A program made the position numbers and the translations under genes. Below are positions 1-9,675 of a stretch of DNA of 64,000 bases, in pieces (within the stretch, counting starts at the first letter, position 1; every line of letters begins with the position of its first letter). The notes under the pieces are model-generated. The model had not been told where the DNA came from, did not search any database, and was given only the letters and a program-made list of their open reading frames with translations. Source of the stretch: Leptospira venezuelensis (GTDB lineage Bacteria > Spirochaetota > Leptospiria > Leptospirales > Leptospiraceae); the NCBI RefSeq assembly GCF_002150035.1, contig NZ_NETS01000010.1, forward strand, positions 1,364,001-1,428,000, in the 5' to 3' direction.

Positions 1-3000
1 ATTATTCGGACCTGTATAGATCTTGCTGTTAAAGTCCGCTAAATAACCGAACGTGGAACCGTTCGGATCGATTGAGATTGGGCCATCTTCAAAGTTTACA
101 GGAGAAGTTCCACAACCTAAGAAGGAAGCTCTATCTCTCGGCGAAGATTGGATATTTTCAGAATCTCCCGAATCACGAATAGAACCCCAAGAAGTATTAT
201 CGAATCCGTCTCCGTTCACATTATTCGCAGCTATAATAGTGTATTGAGCTCCAGTTTGTAATAAACCATGGGTCACACAAACTTTTGCTGAATCAGCAGT
301 TGCTCCACCGCAGACCACGCCATCCAGAATTTTGGCAGAGCTGATGTTTCCTAAGCTTGTGGTTCCTACAAACGCGTAGCGGTTTCCACATTCTGCTGTG
401 CTGCTACATTCCGCGGAATTGCTCACATTGTTTCCGGACTTGATCGGCTTGGAGAAGTTGATGATCACAGTGCTAGTGCTTGCACAAGATGCAGAACTTA
501 CCTTCAACTGCTCTTGTCCTACAAAGTCGCCGTAGTTTGCGCAACCTAAATTGTTCGGACTTGCAGAAAGGTCTTGGATCCCACTCTTATTCACGATCAA
601 AGTGTAGTTTGTCCCCGAGGTTTGCGAAGAAGCTAGGGTCAGAGTATAGATCGCTCCACTTCCACTAACCGAAGAAACAGTGATATTAGAAGTAGAGGAG
701 AAATTACTATTATTCGAGCATGAACCTGTCACCCCAGAGGTCAGAGCCAATTTATAATTAGAGGCAGTGGTTGCCTGAGTTGTATCCACAGATTCTGAGA
801 ATGTTACTCTTACTGTAGTCGGGCTCAAAGAAACCACGTTAGATACAGTCGGTGCTGTAGTATCCAGGAAAACTACAGTTAACTGAGTGTTTCCACTCAC
901 TGAACCGCTGGTTGCAGAGATCGTAACAGTTCCCGCTGCAATACCTGTTGCCCTACCTTCTGTTCCGGAGGCATTGCTAATTGTAGCATTACTTGTGCTG
1001 GAAGAAGCCCATGTAACTGAAGTTGTCAAGTTTTGGGTGCTAGAGTCGGAATAGGTTCCAGTCGCAGTGAAATCTTTAGTTTGAGTTGTATACACGTTAC
1101 TATTTGTAGGAGACACTGCGATCGAGACTAGAACCGCAGCTGTTACCGTAAAATTAGTAGAGGCAGATACTGAACCTAGGGTCGCGGAGATAGTGCTTGT
1201 TCCAACTGCAACTGCAGTCGCCTTCCCTTCATTTCCACTCGCATTACTGATCGTAGAAGAAGAAGTATTGGAAGAAGCCCAGGTTACTTGAGCAGTAATA
1301 TCCAATGTAGTAGCATCAGAATATACTCCGTTTGCAGTAAATGGAGTCGTATAACCTTTTGCCAAACTTGAATTAGTTGGGGTGATGGAGATACTATCCA
1401 GGACTGCAGCCGTTACTGTAACTGCAGTATCTGTGCTGGTTACTGAGTTATAACTTGCAGAGATCTGAGTGCTTCCTTCTTGGAGAGCAGTCAATTTACC
1501 GTTAGTTCCAGAAGTATTACTAACAGTTGCTTTAGTTTGATCGAAAGAACTCCAAGTCACCTGAGTTGTCAAATCCGACGTAGAACTATCAGTATAATGT
1601 CCCGTTGCGGTGAAGTTTTGAGTGCGTCCCTTCGCAATACTTAAAGTAGGAGAAGGAGCGATCGTGATACTTGTAAGAGCTGCAGCAGTCACAGTCAATA
1701 CACTCGCAGGAGAAGTTACTGATCCTAATGTTGCTGTGATATTTGTAGTTCCAGTTGCAAGAGTAGTTGCAAGACCTTTACTTCCTGCAGCATTACTGAT
1801 TGTCGCCTTACTTGTGCTGGAAGAAGACCAGGTAACTGAAGTTGTCAAATCCTGAGTGCTTGCATCTGTATAAGTTCCAGTCGCAGTAAAGTTCTGAGTC
1901 AGTCCTTTGGCAACACTTGGATTTGTAGGATCCACTTGGATTGAGGCTAAAGTCGCTGCTGTTACAGTTAAATTTGCATTTCCGCTAATACTTCCTAAAG
2001 TAGCTGAAATATTAGATGTTCCTAAAGAACCATTATTAGGAGAAGTTAATGTTTTCTTAGGTGCAGCAGTCAACACTCCCAGTTGGATGATAGAAGTCTG
2101 AGAACTATCCCAAACAACTTGGTCTGTGATATCCTGAGTGGTTCCATCTGAATATGTTCCTGTAGCTTCTGCCAGGGTAGAAGTCCCTTTTGCGATGGAA
2201 GAACTTGTAAAACTGACCTCGATAGAATCCAAGACAGCAGAAGTTACAGTAAACGTAATGGAGTTAGATACGGATCCTGAGGTGGCAGTAATTGTTGCTG
2301 TTCCAACAGATACACCTGTTGCCTTTCCTTTGGTCCCGTTCGCATTACTAACACCTACGGTAGAGTTACTGGAACTTGACCAAGTAACTGAAGTTGTAAG
2401 ATCCTGAGTGGAATTATCAGAGTAAGTTCCCGTTGCACTCAAATTTTCAGATCTTCCTTTCGCAACACTTGGATTAGAAGGAGTGATCGTAATCGATTGT
2501 AAAACCGCCGCGGTTACAGTCAACGTTGTAGAAGGCGAAGTAATCGTTCCTAAAGTTGCAGTAATATTTGTAGTTCCTATCGCTGCAGCAGTTGCCTTAC
2601 CTTCTGTTCCGGAAGCATTGCTAATAGTGGCCTTGCTTGTATCGGAAGAAGCCCAGGTAACAGATGTAGTCAAGTTTTGAGTAGAACTATCAGTGTAAGT
2701 TCCAGTTGCAGTAAAGTCTTTGGTTAATCCTTTTGCAACACTTGGATTTGTAGGAGTAACTGCAATGGAAACTAATTTTGCCGCAGTGACAGTGATATCC
2801 ACAGTTCCGCTGATACTTCCAGAAGTAGCAGTAATTGTAGAAGTTCCAAGTGATCCGTTATTCGGAGAATTCACCTGCTTTTTAGGAGTAGCAGTTAAGG
2901 TTCCCAATTGAAGGACAGAAGTAGAAGAGCTAGTCCAAGAAACAGAACCGGTGATATTTTGAGAGGTTCCGTCAGAATAAACTCCAGTTGCCAAGATTGT

Positions 3001-4296
3001 AGTGCTTGTTCCTTTTGCAATAGAGGAATCATCTGCTGTCAATTGGATGGACTCCAACACTGCAGCAGTTACTGAGAAGGATACTGTTTCTACTATCCCT
3101 CCTATTTCCGCTGTGATATCCACTGTTCCTACGGCGATCCCTGAAGCTCTACCTTCAAATCCCAAACCGTTATCCACAGTTGCTATAGAATTATCATCAC
3201 TGGACCAGGTTACTTGATCGGTGATGGTTTCATTATGACCGTCTGAGAAAATACCCGTAGCGACTAAATTTAATGTTCTTCCCTTAGGAGTGCTTGGGTT
3301 AGGAGGCGTGATAGAAATACTTTCAAGAACTGCAGCAGTAACTGTAACATCAGTGCTTCCTCCGATCGAGTTCAGAGTAGCAGTAATGGTAGAAGTTCCC
3401 ATATCTTCTGTGGATAAAAGTCCTTTAGACCCTGCAGTATTGCTAATAGTAGCCACCGCCGTATCAGAAGAATTCCAAGTTACAGAATTGGTAATGTCTT
3501 GGTTAGAATTGTCTGAGTAAGTTCCAGTCGCAGTGTACTGTTGGTTTTTTCCCAATGCTAAAGATTTGTTAGTAGGAGTTACTGCAATAGAAACTAAAGC
3601 AGCAGAACTAACTGTTAAGGATAAATTACTTGCATTGAATGAATTATAAGAAGCTTGGATAGAAGTAGTTCCAGCATCTACTGCAGTTACGAGTCCCGTA
3701 GAATCAATTGTAGCTACAGAAGAATTGCCAATATTCCATGTAGTATTTGGATCATTTGTCAGATCTTGGTTAGAACCATCCGCAAAATTACCTGTTAAAG
3801 TACATTGTCTTGTGATCCCTTTAGGTAAATTATCCGTCTGGTTAACACAAGAAATCGAAATTGTGCTCAAAGGAGCCGATGTCACTGAAATAGAAATTTG
3901 TGCAGTTTTGTTTTCATAGGTGATACCTATATTTGCAGATCCTACTCCTGTTCCTGTAGCTTGCCCACCAGCAGCCATAGAAATAATATTTGAATCGCTG
4001 GTGCTCCAAACAGCATCCGCAGTAATATCTTTATGAGTTCCGTTAGAATACGCAGCAGTCGCCACCAAGGACATACTCGTAGTTTTTGCGAAACTTGAAT
4101 TTGGAGAAGAGATCTCTACTCTGCTTAATGTAGGAGTTCCTCCGCCAGGAAGAAAGAATAATCCACCACCTTTCTTTCCTGCCGCGAGCCCAACAGCGCC
4201 CGTTAGCAAAGGCCAGGCAACACATCCTTGGAAAAGAAGGAAGGAACACGCAACTGCAGCGTAAAATTTTTTGGTGGGGTTGATTCCGGAACTCAT
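1..4296 (-). CDS. Giant Big_2 (Ig-like) repeat lipoprotein, C-terminus cut by window edge
   Basis: The minus-strand frame starting at ATG 4296 stays open in every part I checked and has no stop before base 1, giving at least 1432 residues. An AGAGA-type ribosome site precedes the ATG. The N-terminus is basic then hydrophobic and reaches a lipobox (LLFQGC), so it should be a surface or periplasmic lipoprotein. A glycine-rich linker follows, then about twelve tandem Ig folds of roughly 91 residues, each with the pattern SITPTNxSxAKG, TATGxYSD, TxxVTWxSS, KATA and TxTVTAA, typical of Big_2/BID_2. From about residue 1145 on there are two different Ig-like units with VRVTFSESVD and VIINFSKPIK, like the SbsA/Big_5 type, then a non-repeat C-terminal part. 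Lig proteins of Leptospira share the Big_2 architecture and bind host matrix, but this is not clearly LigA/B. The function is inferred as adhesion or surface structure. Confidence 0.9.
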   Translation of the reverse strand, partial: MSSGINPTKKFYAAVACSFLLFQGCVAWPLLTGAVGLAAGKKGGGLFFLPGGGTPTLSRVEISSPNSSFAKTTSMSLVATAAYSNGTHKDITADAVWSTSDSNIISMAAGGQATGTGVGSANIGITYENKTAQISISVTSAPLSTISISCVNQTDNLPKGITRQCTLTGNFADGSNQDLTNDPNTTWNIGNSSVATIDSTGLVTAVDAGTTSIQASYNSFNASNLSLTVSSAALVSIAVTPTNKSLALGKNQQYTATGTYSDNSNQDITNSVTWNSSDTAVATISNTAGSKGLLSTEDMGTSTITATLNSIGGSTDVTVTAAVLESISITPPNPSTPKGRTLNLVATGIFSDGHNETITDQVTWSSDDNSIATVDNGLGFEGRASGIAVGTVDITAEIGGIVETVSFSVTAAVLESIQLTADDSSIAKGTSTTILATGVYSDGTSQNITGSVSWTSSSTSVLQLGTLTATPKKQVNSPNNGSLGTSTITATSGSISGTVDITVTAAKLVSIAVTPTNPSVAKGLTKDFTATGTYTDSSTQNLTTSVTWASSDTSKATISNASGTEGKATAAAIGTTNITATLGTITSPSTTLTVTAAVLQSITITPSNPSVAKGRSENLSATGTYSDNSTQDLTTSVTWSSSSNSTVGVSNANGTKGKATGVSVGTATITATSGSVSNSITFTVTSAVLDSIEVSFTSSSIAKGTSTLAEATGTYSDGTTQDITDQVVWDSSQTSIIQLGVLTAAPKKTLTSPNNGSLGTSNISATLGSISGNANLTVTAATLASIQVDPTNPSVAKGLTQNFTATGTYTDASTQDLTTSVTWSSSSTSKATISNAAGSKGLATTLATGTTNITATLGSVTSPASVLTVTAAALTSITIAPSPTLSIAKGRTQNFTATGHYTDSSTSDLTTQVTWSSFDQTKATVSNTSGTNGKLTALQEGSTQISASYNSVTSTDTAVTVTAAVLDSISITPTNSSLAKGYTTPFTANGVYSDATTLDITAQVTWASSNTSSSTISNASGNEGKATAVAVGTSTISATLGSVSASTNFTVTAAVLVSIAVSPTNSNVYTTQTKDFTATGTYSDSSTQNLTTSVTWASSSTSNATISNASGTEGRATGIAAGTVTISATSGSVSGNTQLTVVFLDTTAPTVSNVVSLSPTTVRVTFSESVDTTQATTASNYKLALTSGVTGSCSNNSNFSSTSNITVSSVSGSGAIYTLTLASSQTSGTNYTLIVNKSGIQDLSASPNNLGCANYGDFVGQEQLKVSSASCASTSTVIINFSKPIKSGNNVSNSAECSSTAECGNRYAFVGTTSLGNISSAKILDGVVCGGATADSAKVCVTHGLLQTGAQYTIIAANNVNGDGFDNTSWGSIRDSGDSENIQSSPRDRASFLGCGTSPVNFEDGPISIDPNGSTFGYLADFNSKIYTGPNN
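880..4130 (-). repeat. Tandem array of about 12 Big_2 domain repeats (~275 bp each)
   Basis: Domain ends recur as a TVTAA-type motif with minus-strand boundaries near 3875, 3610, 3340, 3065, 2785, 2510, 2240, 1955, 1685, 1405, 1140 and 870. Units are diverged, not identical. Two units carry an unusual PKK...SPNNGSLGTS insertion (near 2850-2885 and 2020-2062), spaced about 828 bp, which equals three domains. Confidence 0.85.
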
Positions 4297-4821
4297 ATAT
4301 ATCTCTTTTAGTTCGACAGTGGCTACTGATTCTACTATCGACTTAATTCTATCGGACGATACATATCTAACGACTATTTCAAGAAAAAATAAATAATACG
4401 GATTAGTTTTGTAAGTAAATACTTACATTCACCGAGGGAGAAGCCTTGGGAATATTGAAATGTGCAGAACTTGTTTTAGTTGTCGAAAAGTATCACTTGA
4501 GTAGGCGAAATCTTCCGAAAGCATTTCCTGCTATTTGCTTCTATGAATGTTTACTCTGAAAAATCGGAAAATACGACTAACGGCTTTAAAATATAGATCA
4601 AAAATAAGTAAGTAAATGAATGATTACATTTGGAGACGTAAGACGGAACATATTTGTACCTTTTTCAAGTTAATTTACTAAATTCTTTGACTCAGATTTT
4701 ACACAGTTACAAATATTGTTTCCGAATTCGTAATCAATTGGAGCGAATTCAATATTAGAACAGATTTCGACTAACGTAAGAAATTGACTAATTTAGTTTT
4801 TTATGTCCCTACTGACCGAAA
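4297..4821. other. 525-bp AT-rich intergenic region upstream of the Big_2 lipoprotein
   Basis: No convincing ORF or RNA gene is seen. It separates the Big_2 gene start from the stop of the carboxylase-like gene, both on the minus strand, so it should hold the Big_2 gene promoter. It contains a 7-bp inverted repeat (4411-4426) and a second copy of its left half (4608-4617). No promoter hexamers with normal spacing could be chosen with confidence. Confidence 0.6.
4411..4426. promoter_or_regulatory. Inverted repeat, possible operator
   Basis: GTAAGTA and TACTTAC form a perfect 7-bp inverted repeat with a 2-base spacer, about 115 bases upstream of the Big_2 lipoprotein ATG. The same GTAAGTAAAT string recurs at 4608-4617, followed by a related GATTACATT. 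Its size fits a dimeric regulator site. No regulator is assigned. Confidence 0.4.
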
Positions 4822-6312
4822 TTATTTAAAGTCTGGAAGGATCCAGTCCTTATTTAAAAAATCATCCTTCACCTTCATTAGATCTCGATTTGGATCAATG
4901 AATGGAAGGCTTTTTTTGCCATTTAGGGAAACTCTTACTTCTGCATAGACTGCAATATCATCGCCTGTTCTTTTCTTTTCTTTTTCCCCTAAAAAATGGG
5001 CAAATTGTAAGATTAGATCCGGTTGAGTACTCATCATAGTTTTTTGGACTTCGTTTAAATAAGACTCTGGTAAAATGTATTGGATCTCACCAGTCCGTAA
5101 ATTGACTACTTGGAAGCTGGCAAATCCATTCTTTTGAATGAGCATGATATGCCATGCAAATCTAAAACCTTGTTCGGTCCATAAATGATTCCCAGGGTAT
5201 AAAAAATGCCTGAGAGGAAAAAGTGTCTGGATCAAAATATATAAGGACGCGGCCCAGACTCCGAATTTAGAAACAAAAAAAGAAGCAAAATCTTTCAACT
5301 TGGTTTCGAGACTTCTCCACCATATATTCGGTTTTTCTAAAGTACTAAAAAATATTAGTAAAATTTTTGCGGAAAGAAAGCGGAATGTGACTGGAAGTTT
5401 GTTCCAAGCCGTTTTGAATAAATTTTTAAATTCTCCGTAAGGGAAAATCCCTCTTCTTTTTAAGAATCCCCTGGCTTTAATTGGCCAGCTTGCAGGAAAA
5501 AATATTAAAGCAGAAAAGATCATGATCCAAGGAAACATTCCAATCGGAAAAAGTCTCCAGGTGAGAATGTGAAAGATTAAAACAAAAGTGTAGGCCCAAG
5601 GTCTCAGATTTTTTTTCAGAAGACAGAATGGAACGAATAGATCAAAAAATAATCCTGCATAGCTGAAAATATAACCTGCAATTGGATAAGAGAAAAATCC
5701 GCCGATCACGGGAAAGTCTGTATTTCGAACTAACCAAATTCTAAGAGGTTGGGCAGAGAATAACCAGTCCGGAACTAATTTTGCTAAACCACCGAAAAAA
5801 TATACACAACCGATTTGGAATCGAAGGATCCATAAAGACCAATTTGGAATTTTAGGAATACTCCATCTACCTTTCCGATATGCATCTAAAAAATGTGATA
5901 AAGAAAAACAACGATCTGCCGGGATCCAAAATAAAAGGAAGAGTAAAAGAAAAACTAAATAGTAATGATTTAGATAAGTGGAAACATCCAGGAGATTAAA
6001 ATAAGAAAATCCTAACCAATAAATTAAAATTGAGGTCCGGTATAATATACCAAAAGAGATGAAAAGCGCCGCAATACAAATGATTATAAAAACAGAATAT
6101 AATAGTGGTCCAGGAATTACTCCGACCCAAGAGAATCCGAAATGTTTAAAATGAAAATCAGGCTCCAAAAAATATTTTTGCACCCAACCATACTGAAGAT
6201 AACGAGCTGAGATAAAAAATAAAAGAATACCGAATCCAAATCTGAAAAATCCTAAAGACCAAGCTGGAGATTGTTCGGATAGTTTGGACTTGTACCGATT
6301 CCAAATAGACAA
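4822..6312 (-). CDS. Vitamin K-dependent gamma-carboxylase-like membrane protein (HTTM/VKGC)
   Basis: This 496-residue integral membrane protein resembles the metazoan vitamin K-dependent carboxylase along its length. Seen directly: YLNHYYL (His116), matching the NHSYLYG segment of the animal enzyme; YFFGGLAKLVPDW (Lys178), which aligns with the segment carrying the catalytic base Lys218 in human GGCX; and NHLWTEQGFRFAWHIM (about 375-390) with RTGEIQYILPE after it, matching the NWTNG..YSWDMM region. The Glu-contact region is therefore present but diverged. Published work on the L. interrogans ortholog reports vitamin K epoxidase activity without detectable carboxylation and proposes transfer from animals. 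The start is TTG 6312 with AAGGA seven or so bases upstream. It is the last gene of a TPR lipoprotein-dprA-VKGC run (19-base gap). Confidence 0.88.
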   Translation of the reverse strand: MSIWNRYKSKLSEQSPAWSLGFFRFGFGILLFFISARYLQYGWVQKYFLEPDFHFKHFGFSWVGVIPGPLLYSVFIIICIAALFISFGILYRTSILIYWLGFSYFNLLDVSTYLNHYYLVFLLLFLLFWIPADRCFSLSHFLDAYRKGRWSIPKIPNWSLWILRFQIGCVYFFGGLAKLVPDWLFSAQPLRIWLVRNTDFPVIGGFFSYPIAGYIFSYAGLFFDLFVPFCLLKKNLRPWAYTFVLIFHILTWRLFPIGMFPWIMIFSALIFFPASWPIKARGFLKRRGIFPYGEFKNLFKTAWNKLPVTFRFLSAKILLIFFSTLEKPNIWWRSLETKLKDFASFFVSKFGVWAASLYILIQTLFPLRHFLYPGNHLWTEQGFRFAWHIMLIQKNGFASFQVVNLRTGEIQYILPESYLNEVQKTMMSTQPDLILQFAHFLGEKEKKRTGDDIAVYAEVRVSLNGKKSLPFIDPNRDLMKVKDDFLNKDWILPDFK

Positions 6313-6331
6313 GATTGATTCCTTTTTCTAT

Positions 6332-7288
6332 TTATTGAACAGATCGAATAAAACCGTTTCCTAAATCGATCCAATTACCATTCAATTTGTTTTTTCCCAA
6401 TTGAGCAAGCATTCCGGGAACTTCTTCGAAGTTAGAAGGGAGAATTTCCTCTAAATGAAAAATTTTTTCTCCTGCTTTTTGATAATTATCAAACGAGACA
6501 GGACTTGCACCTTCGGAGAGTAATTGTTTTCCACCATGGTTCTGAGTTTGTAGAGGATGATCAAAAACAAAAACATCTCTATCTTGAGAGATCGCGTTAG
6601 ATGCGGATGACAATGCTCCACTTTTAGAAGGAGCTTCCATTACCAAAAGAGAAGGGGAAATCCCAGTGATGATCCTATTTCTTTTTGGGAACGCATATTT
6701 TCTGACTTCGAAACCTGGAGGGCATTCTGTGATCACTAAACCATTTGTAGAAGATTTCATTCTTTTGTATAAATTCTTGTTTTCGTAAGGATATTCCTTT
6801 TCTGGACCTGTGCCCATTACTCCTATCACAGGAATTTCTTGGTCTAATGCTTGTAACATTGCGGCCTTATCAAGTCCTAATGCTAAGCCCGAAATAATAC
6901 CATCCAATCCAAGGGAATTCGCAAAATTTGGAATTAATTTAGAATAATATAATGTGATTGGTGATACTTTTCTAGTTCCCACAACCGCAAGGTAGGAAAG
7001 TTTTAAAAGAGAAACATTGCCGAAGCAGAATAAATTTGGCGGAGGGTCATAAATTTCCTTTAAAAGGGAGGGATATTCAGGATCAAAATAAGAAACAATA
7101 TCTACTCCTAATTTCTTTAAGGAAGAAGAATAATTTTTAGAGTCAAACTCCGCTTTTTCTTTCAGATCTTTTGGAAGTATTTTATTCAATTTTTCCAGAA
7201 CTTCCGATTGAGAGAAACTCTGGGATAAAAATCTGGATCTACATAGGATTTTATATAAACTTGGAGAAGAAAGAGAAAGAAAATCCAT
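6332..7288 (-). CDS. dprA: DNA processing protein DprA/Smf
   Basis: DprA loads RecA on incoming single-stranded DNA and is associated with natural transformation, although it is widespread in non-competent bacteria. The 318-residue protein has the Rossmann-like core: VVGTRKVSPIT, the GIISGLALGLDKAA motif, GVMGTGPEKEYPYEN, FPKRNRIITGIS and the SGALSSASNA segment. The glycine-rich motif is close to the usual GARxxS/GLAxGID forms. A clear GGAG precedes ATG 7288. It lies 13 bases after the TPR lipoprotein and 19 before the VKGC-like gene, so the three are probably cotranscribed. No C-terminal winged helix could be clearly seen. Confidence 0.93.
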   Translation of the reverse strand: MDFLSLSSPSLYKILCRSRFLSQSFSQSEVLEKLNKILPKDLKEKAEFDSKNYSSSLKKLGVDIVSYFDPEYPSLLKEIYDPPPNLFCFGNVSLLKLSYLAVVGTRKVSPITLYYSKLIPNFANSLGLDGIISGLALGLDKAAMLQALDQEIPVIGVMGTGPEKEYPYENKNLYKRMKSSTNGLVITECPPGFEVRKYAFPKRNRIITGISPSLLVMEAPSKSGALSSASNAISQDRDVFVFDHPLQTQNHGGKQLLSEGASPVSFDNYQKAGEKIFHLEEILPSNFEEVPGMLAQLGKNKLNGNWIDLGNGFIRSVQ

Positions 7289-7301
7289 ATGGATCTCCGT
7301 A

Positions 7302-8162
<861 letters not shown>

Positions 8163-8278
8163 TTGATTCCACCTCGGGAAGAAATCGTATTTGAAATACC
8201 ATGTCCGATAAGTGTACGGATGGTCCACGGAAAATCCTGAAAATGGAATTTTTTTGGAAGGAAAAAAGATCAGGAAGG

Positions 8279-8307
8279 AAGGGAGAAGGTATAGATCCTT
8301 CTCCCTT
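8279..8307. terminator. Terminator-like hairpin after the DoxX-like gene
   Basis: GGGAGAAGG (8281-8289) pairs perfectly with CCTTCTCCC (8297-8305) around a 7-base loop, and the flanking AA/TT add two pairs. On the plus strand it is followed by TTTTT. On the minus strand, where the DoxX-like gene ends at 8314, the tail is only pyrimidine-rich. It probably acts for that gene. Confidence 0.6.
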
Positions 8308-8313
8308 TTTAAA

Positions 8314-8661
8314 TTATCCGTTATCTCTGGAAATTCCAGCGATAACTAAAGCTCCACCTAAAAGGCCTAAATCTTTTAAGGTATTGATAGTGGAGGACAT
8401 ATCTCCTTTGATTGCTCCTGGTAAATGTAGAAGAACAATATAAATTCCTAATAGTACAGCTAGTAGGATCATAGCGAGTTTGGTTTTTTTATTTATAAAA
8501 ATGCTTACCGAAGCTGCGATCATTGCGGCTCCTGTTACATAGATCCAAATGACTCCGCCTGGGACAGGAACCATTCCAGCCATTTGGCTTCCTGCTACAA
8601 AATGGTTAAGTCCAAAAAGTAGGAACGGGACAGCATACACATATTTCCCGATTGTTTGCAT
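8314..8661 (-). CDS. DoxX-like small membrane protein
   Basis: About 115 residues with four hydrophobic segments and a short N-terminus (MQTIGKYVYAVPFLLFGLNHF). The FGLNHF and GAIKGDMSSTINTLKDLGLLGGAL parts resemble DoxX/DoxD-type membrane proteins. ATG 8661 is preferred because GAGGAG lies upstream, while the longer form from 8703 adds a charged leader with no ribosome site. Roles of this family vary (redox, surfactant-like resistance) and none is assigned here. Divergent from the GNAT gene at 8756. Confidence 0.65.
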   Translation of the reverse strand: MQTIGKYVYAVPFLLFGLNHFVAGSQMAGMVPVPGGVIWIYVTGAAMIAASVSIFINKKTKLAMILLAVLLGIYIVLLHLPGAIKGDMSSTINTLKDLGLLGGALVIAGISRDNG

Positions 8662-8755
8662 AAAAATTTTCTCCTCGAGTTTGATCGAAAATTGCTTTCG
8701 CAAAGCGACCGTTAATTAGTATGGAAGATCCCGACTCACGCAAGGAGAAAATGGA

Positions 8756-9187
8756 TTGGATCTGGGAAAAAAAATTGATCTGCCCCAAGGTTGGAGAATG
8801 GTCCGACCTGAAGATTTACAAATTCTGATCCAAATGGAAAAAACAGTATTTGGAAATTCTTCTTGGTCCAATTATTCCATCCAAAGCCATATCGAAAATC
8901 ATCCTGCTTGGATCAAAGAGGATACAGGTTTCCTATTTTATATGGACCTGATTGATTTTTCGGAATTATTACGAATAGGAATTCTCCCTGAAAAACGTAA
9001 AAGAGGAGAAGCCGGATCCATCCTGAAAACACTATGCGATTTATTTCCCAGAACTATTTTAGAAGTATCTAATGTGAATTCTTCTGCGATTTTGTTGTAT
9101 ACTAAATTAGGTTTTGTGGAATCAGGGAGAAGGAAATCTTATTATGGCCCGGGAGAAGACGCGATCTTAATGGAGAAGGTTCACTAA
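8756..9187 (+). CDS. GNAT N-acetyltransferase, RimI-like
   Basis: 143 residues with the GNAT pattern: GILPEKRKRGEAGSILKTL (acetyl-CoA loop, a modified QxxGxG/A) then LEVSNVNSSAILLYTKLGF and SGRRKSYYGPGEDAILM, which is close to the RimI family that acetylates ribosomal protein S18 or other N-termini. The start is TTG 8756, with AAGGAG eight bases upstream. An ATG at 8751 is in another frame and stops early. The acceptor is unknown. The 3' end overlaps the convergent gene's end by four bases. Confidence 0.75.
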   Translation: MDLGKKIDLPQGWRMVRPEDLQILIQMEKTVFGNSSWSNYSIQSHIENHPAWIKEDTGFLFYMDLIDFSELLRIGILPEKRKRGEAGSILKTLCDLFPRTILEVSNVNSSAILLYTKLGFVESGRRKSYYGPGEDAILMEKVH

Positions 9188-9675
9188 AAAGGAAACGATT
9201 TTTTAATAACTCTGATCTGTATCAATTCTTGATTCGAAAATAAAAAGAATAACCTCACTTTTAGTGGAAAAGGTTTTTTCCAAAATCTAAATTCTTTTAG
9301 ATTTACATACATTCCCAAATTAACTTCAGTATAACTACTCTCGGTTGGAATCCAGTGAAATGCATTGGATTGGACTGTCCCTTTTTTGGTGAATACCATA
9401 ATATCCGAAACATATTCCGGATCGTCTGGAAATTGTCCCTGATGAAAACCGACCAAATCTAATTTTTTTCTTTTGATATAATCCATCACCTTTCGTTTAG
9501 AACTTCCTAATGGCAATTCTTCCATTACTTCCCGCCTTAATAAATAAGCAGAGGTTTCCAGATATGGATCTTTAAGAATATATAAGAATATCGTAATGAA
9601 TATGAACAAAATTGCAGTCCATTTGATCGCAATCTTGTGAGAAGGTTTTAATTTTTCTGCAAAAGTACCACGCAA
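9184..9675 (-). CDS. Unknown protein with one N-terminal membrane segment
   Basis: Read as TTG 9675 in the run LRGTFAEKLKPSH; the frame is open back to 9747 but that part overlaps ispF heavily. Features: one hydrophobic helix (ILFIFITIFLYIL) near the start, then a soluble domain of about 120 residues with no family I recognise (LPLGSSKRKVMDYIKRKKLD; SYTEVNLGMYVNLKEF). The pattern of a short anchor and a small extracytoplasmic domain is reminiscent of inhibitor-like or BamE-like folds, but this is only impression. Follows ispF with about 28 bases of overlap in this reading. The start is uncertain. Confidence 0.55.
   Translation of the reverse strand: MRGTFAEKLKPSHKIAIKWTAILFIFITIFLYILKDPYLETSAYLLRREVMEELPLGSSKRKVMDYIKRKKLDLVGFHQGQFPDDPEYVSDIMVFTKKGTVQSNAFHWIPTESSYTEVNLGMYVNLKEFRFWKKPFPLKVRLFFLFSNQELIQIRVIKKSFPF

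Noticed and set aside
53..3919. Many plus-strand open frames of 60-90 codons over the first 4 kb
   Set aside because: They are frames opposite the Big_2 repeats. Their Val/Ala/Pro-rich products recur in each repeat because the template does; no ribosome sites or known domains.
8606..8788. 60-codon minus frame spanning the DoxX-like and GNAT promoter region
   Set aside because: No domain; overlaps the start of two better-supported genes.
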